The translations under genes and the position numbers were made by a program. Shown here piece by piece: positions 13,551 to 13,912 of a stretch of 13,912 bases of DNA. Below the pieces are notes generated by a model. That model did not search any database, was not told where the DNA came from, and worked only from the letters and a program-made list of their open reading frames with translations. The first letter of the stretch is position 1. Each line of letters opens with the position of its first letter. The DNA is from DATBFX01 sp036558305 (GTDB lineage: Bacteria > Chloroflexota > Chloroflexia > Thermomicrobiales > UBA6265), in contig DATBFX010000170.1 in the NCBI GenBank assembly GCA_036558305.1, positions 1-13,912 on the forward strand. The letters run 5' to 3'.

Positions 13551-13912
13551 TTGTGCGACTCCGGTGCCACCGTCGCCAACTCTCGCTCCGGCTCGAACCG
13601 CGGCTGCACGTCGTCCAGGTCGCGTGCCGGTATTCCCGCGAATTCCTGGCGGGCGTTCTCCATCGGCCGGATCCAGCGGCAGATGACGTTGATCGTGTCG
13701 TTCTGCTTCTGCAATGTCCCGGTCACGACGACGAACGGTTCGCCCCGGACGACCATCCGCTGCCGCTCGTAGAGACCCGGGTAGACGATCACGTTGACCA
13801 ACCCGTGCTCGTCCTCCAGCAAGAGGAACGTGATCCCCTTCGCCGTCCCCGGCCGCTGCCGGCAGACGGTCAACCCGGCGATCTCGATCTCCGTCCCGTG
13901 CGGCAACCGGTC
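13541..13912 (-). CDS. dnaE2: Error-prone DNA polymerase III alpha subunit, DnaE2 type, C-terminal part (cut by window edge)
   Basis: The last 123 residues of a polymerase reading off the right edge; the frame stays open to the last base, so the start is outside. The visible part is the C-terminal OB fold, with IAGLTVCRQRPGTAKGITFL, LLEDEHGLVNVIVYPGLYER, VRGEPFVVVTGTLQ and INVICRWIRP. CRQRPGTAKG followed by LEDE-GLVNV is characteristic of DnaE2 (ImuC), the SOS-linked translesion polymerase, more than of replicative DnaE1, but the palm domain is not in view so the subtype is not certain. The C-terminal tail (DLDDVQPRFEPEREL) is variable. Its TGA stop (13543-13541) lies inside the end of the Uma2 gene. 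Confidence 0.82.
   Translation of the reverse strand, partial: DRLPHGTEIEIAGLTVCRQRPGTAKGITFLLLEDEHGLVNVIVYPGLYERQRMVVRGEPFVVVTGTLQKQNDTINVICRWIRPMENARQEFAGIPARDLDDVQPRFEPERELATVAPESHNYR

Overview
The window is GC-rich DNA packed with genes whose codons mostly end in C (GCC, GTC, CTC, CGC). Gene content, a DnaQ-UvrC fusion, an RNase J and a Uma2-family protein suggest a member of the Chloroflexota (Thermomicrobia-like). That assignment is an inference from gene style, not a phylogenetic result. I see no rRNA, tRNA, CRISPR array or insertion sequence.

Layout. (1) Bases 1-4807, plus strand: the end of a de novo pyrimidine operon, carB (5'-truncated by the window edge), pyrK, pyrD (class 1B), a Ca2+/H+ antiporter and pyrE. 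The genes are separated by 29 bases at most, and the antiporter start overlaps the pyrD stop as ATGA. PyrK and PyrD would form the NAD-dependent dihydroorotate dehydrogenase and PyrE makes OMP; the antiporter is a passenger with no known role in the pathway. A 12-bp-stem palindrome that includes the pyrE stop codon closes the operon. (2) Bases 4854-7138, minus strand: ligA (NAD-dependent DNA ligase) followed 2 bases later by a 72-residue coiled-coil protein of unknown function. (3) Bases 7139-7278: a divergent promoter region with an extended -10 for ligA that overlaps a near-palindrome resembling a LexA/SOS box. (4) Bases 7279-13550, plus strand: a winged-helix/DEDDh exonuclease/GIY-YIG (DnaQ-UvrC) fusion; a family 4 uracil-DNA glycosylase with its own promoter; a repeat-rich leader; RNase J; formyltetrahydrofolate deformylase purU; and a Uma2-family protein with foreign-looking codon use. 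(5) Bases 13541-13912, minus strand: the C-terminal end of an error-prone DnaE2-type polymerase, overlapping the Uma2 gene tail to tail.

The window joins nucleotide synthesis (pyr genes, purU) with DNA repair (ligA, DnaQ-UvrC, uracil glycosylase, DnaE2) and RNA turnover (RNase J). The two most interesting signals are regulatory. One is the SOS-like box between ligA and dnaQ-uvrC. The other is a 26-codon leader ORF in front of rnj that contains four exact copies of an 8-base repeat; loss of one copy would fuse the leader in frame to RNase J. Neither has been tested, and I found no wholly new multi-gene system.
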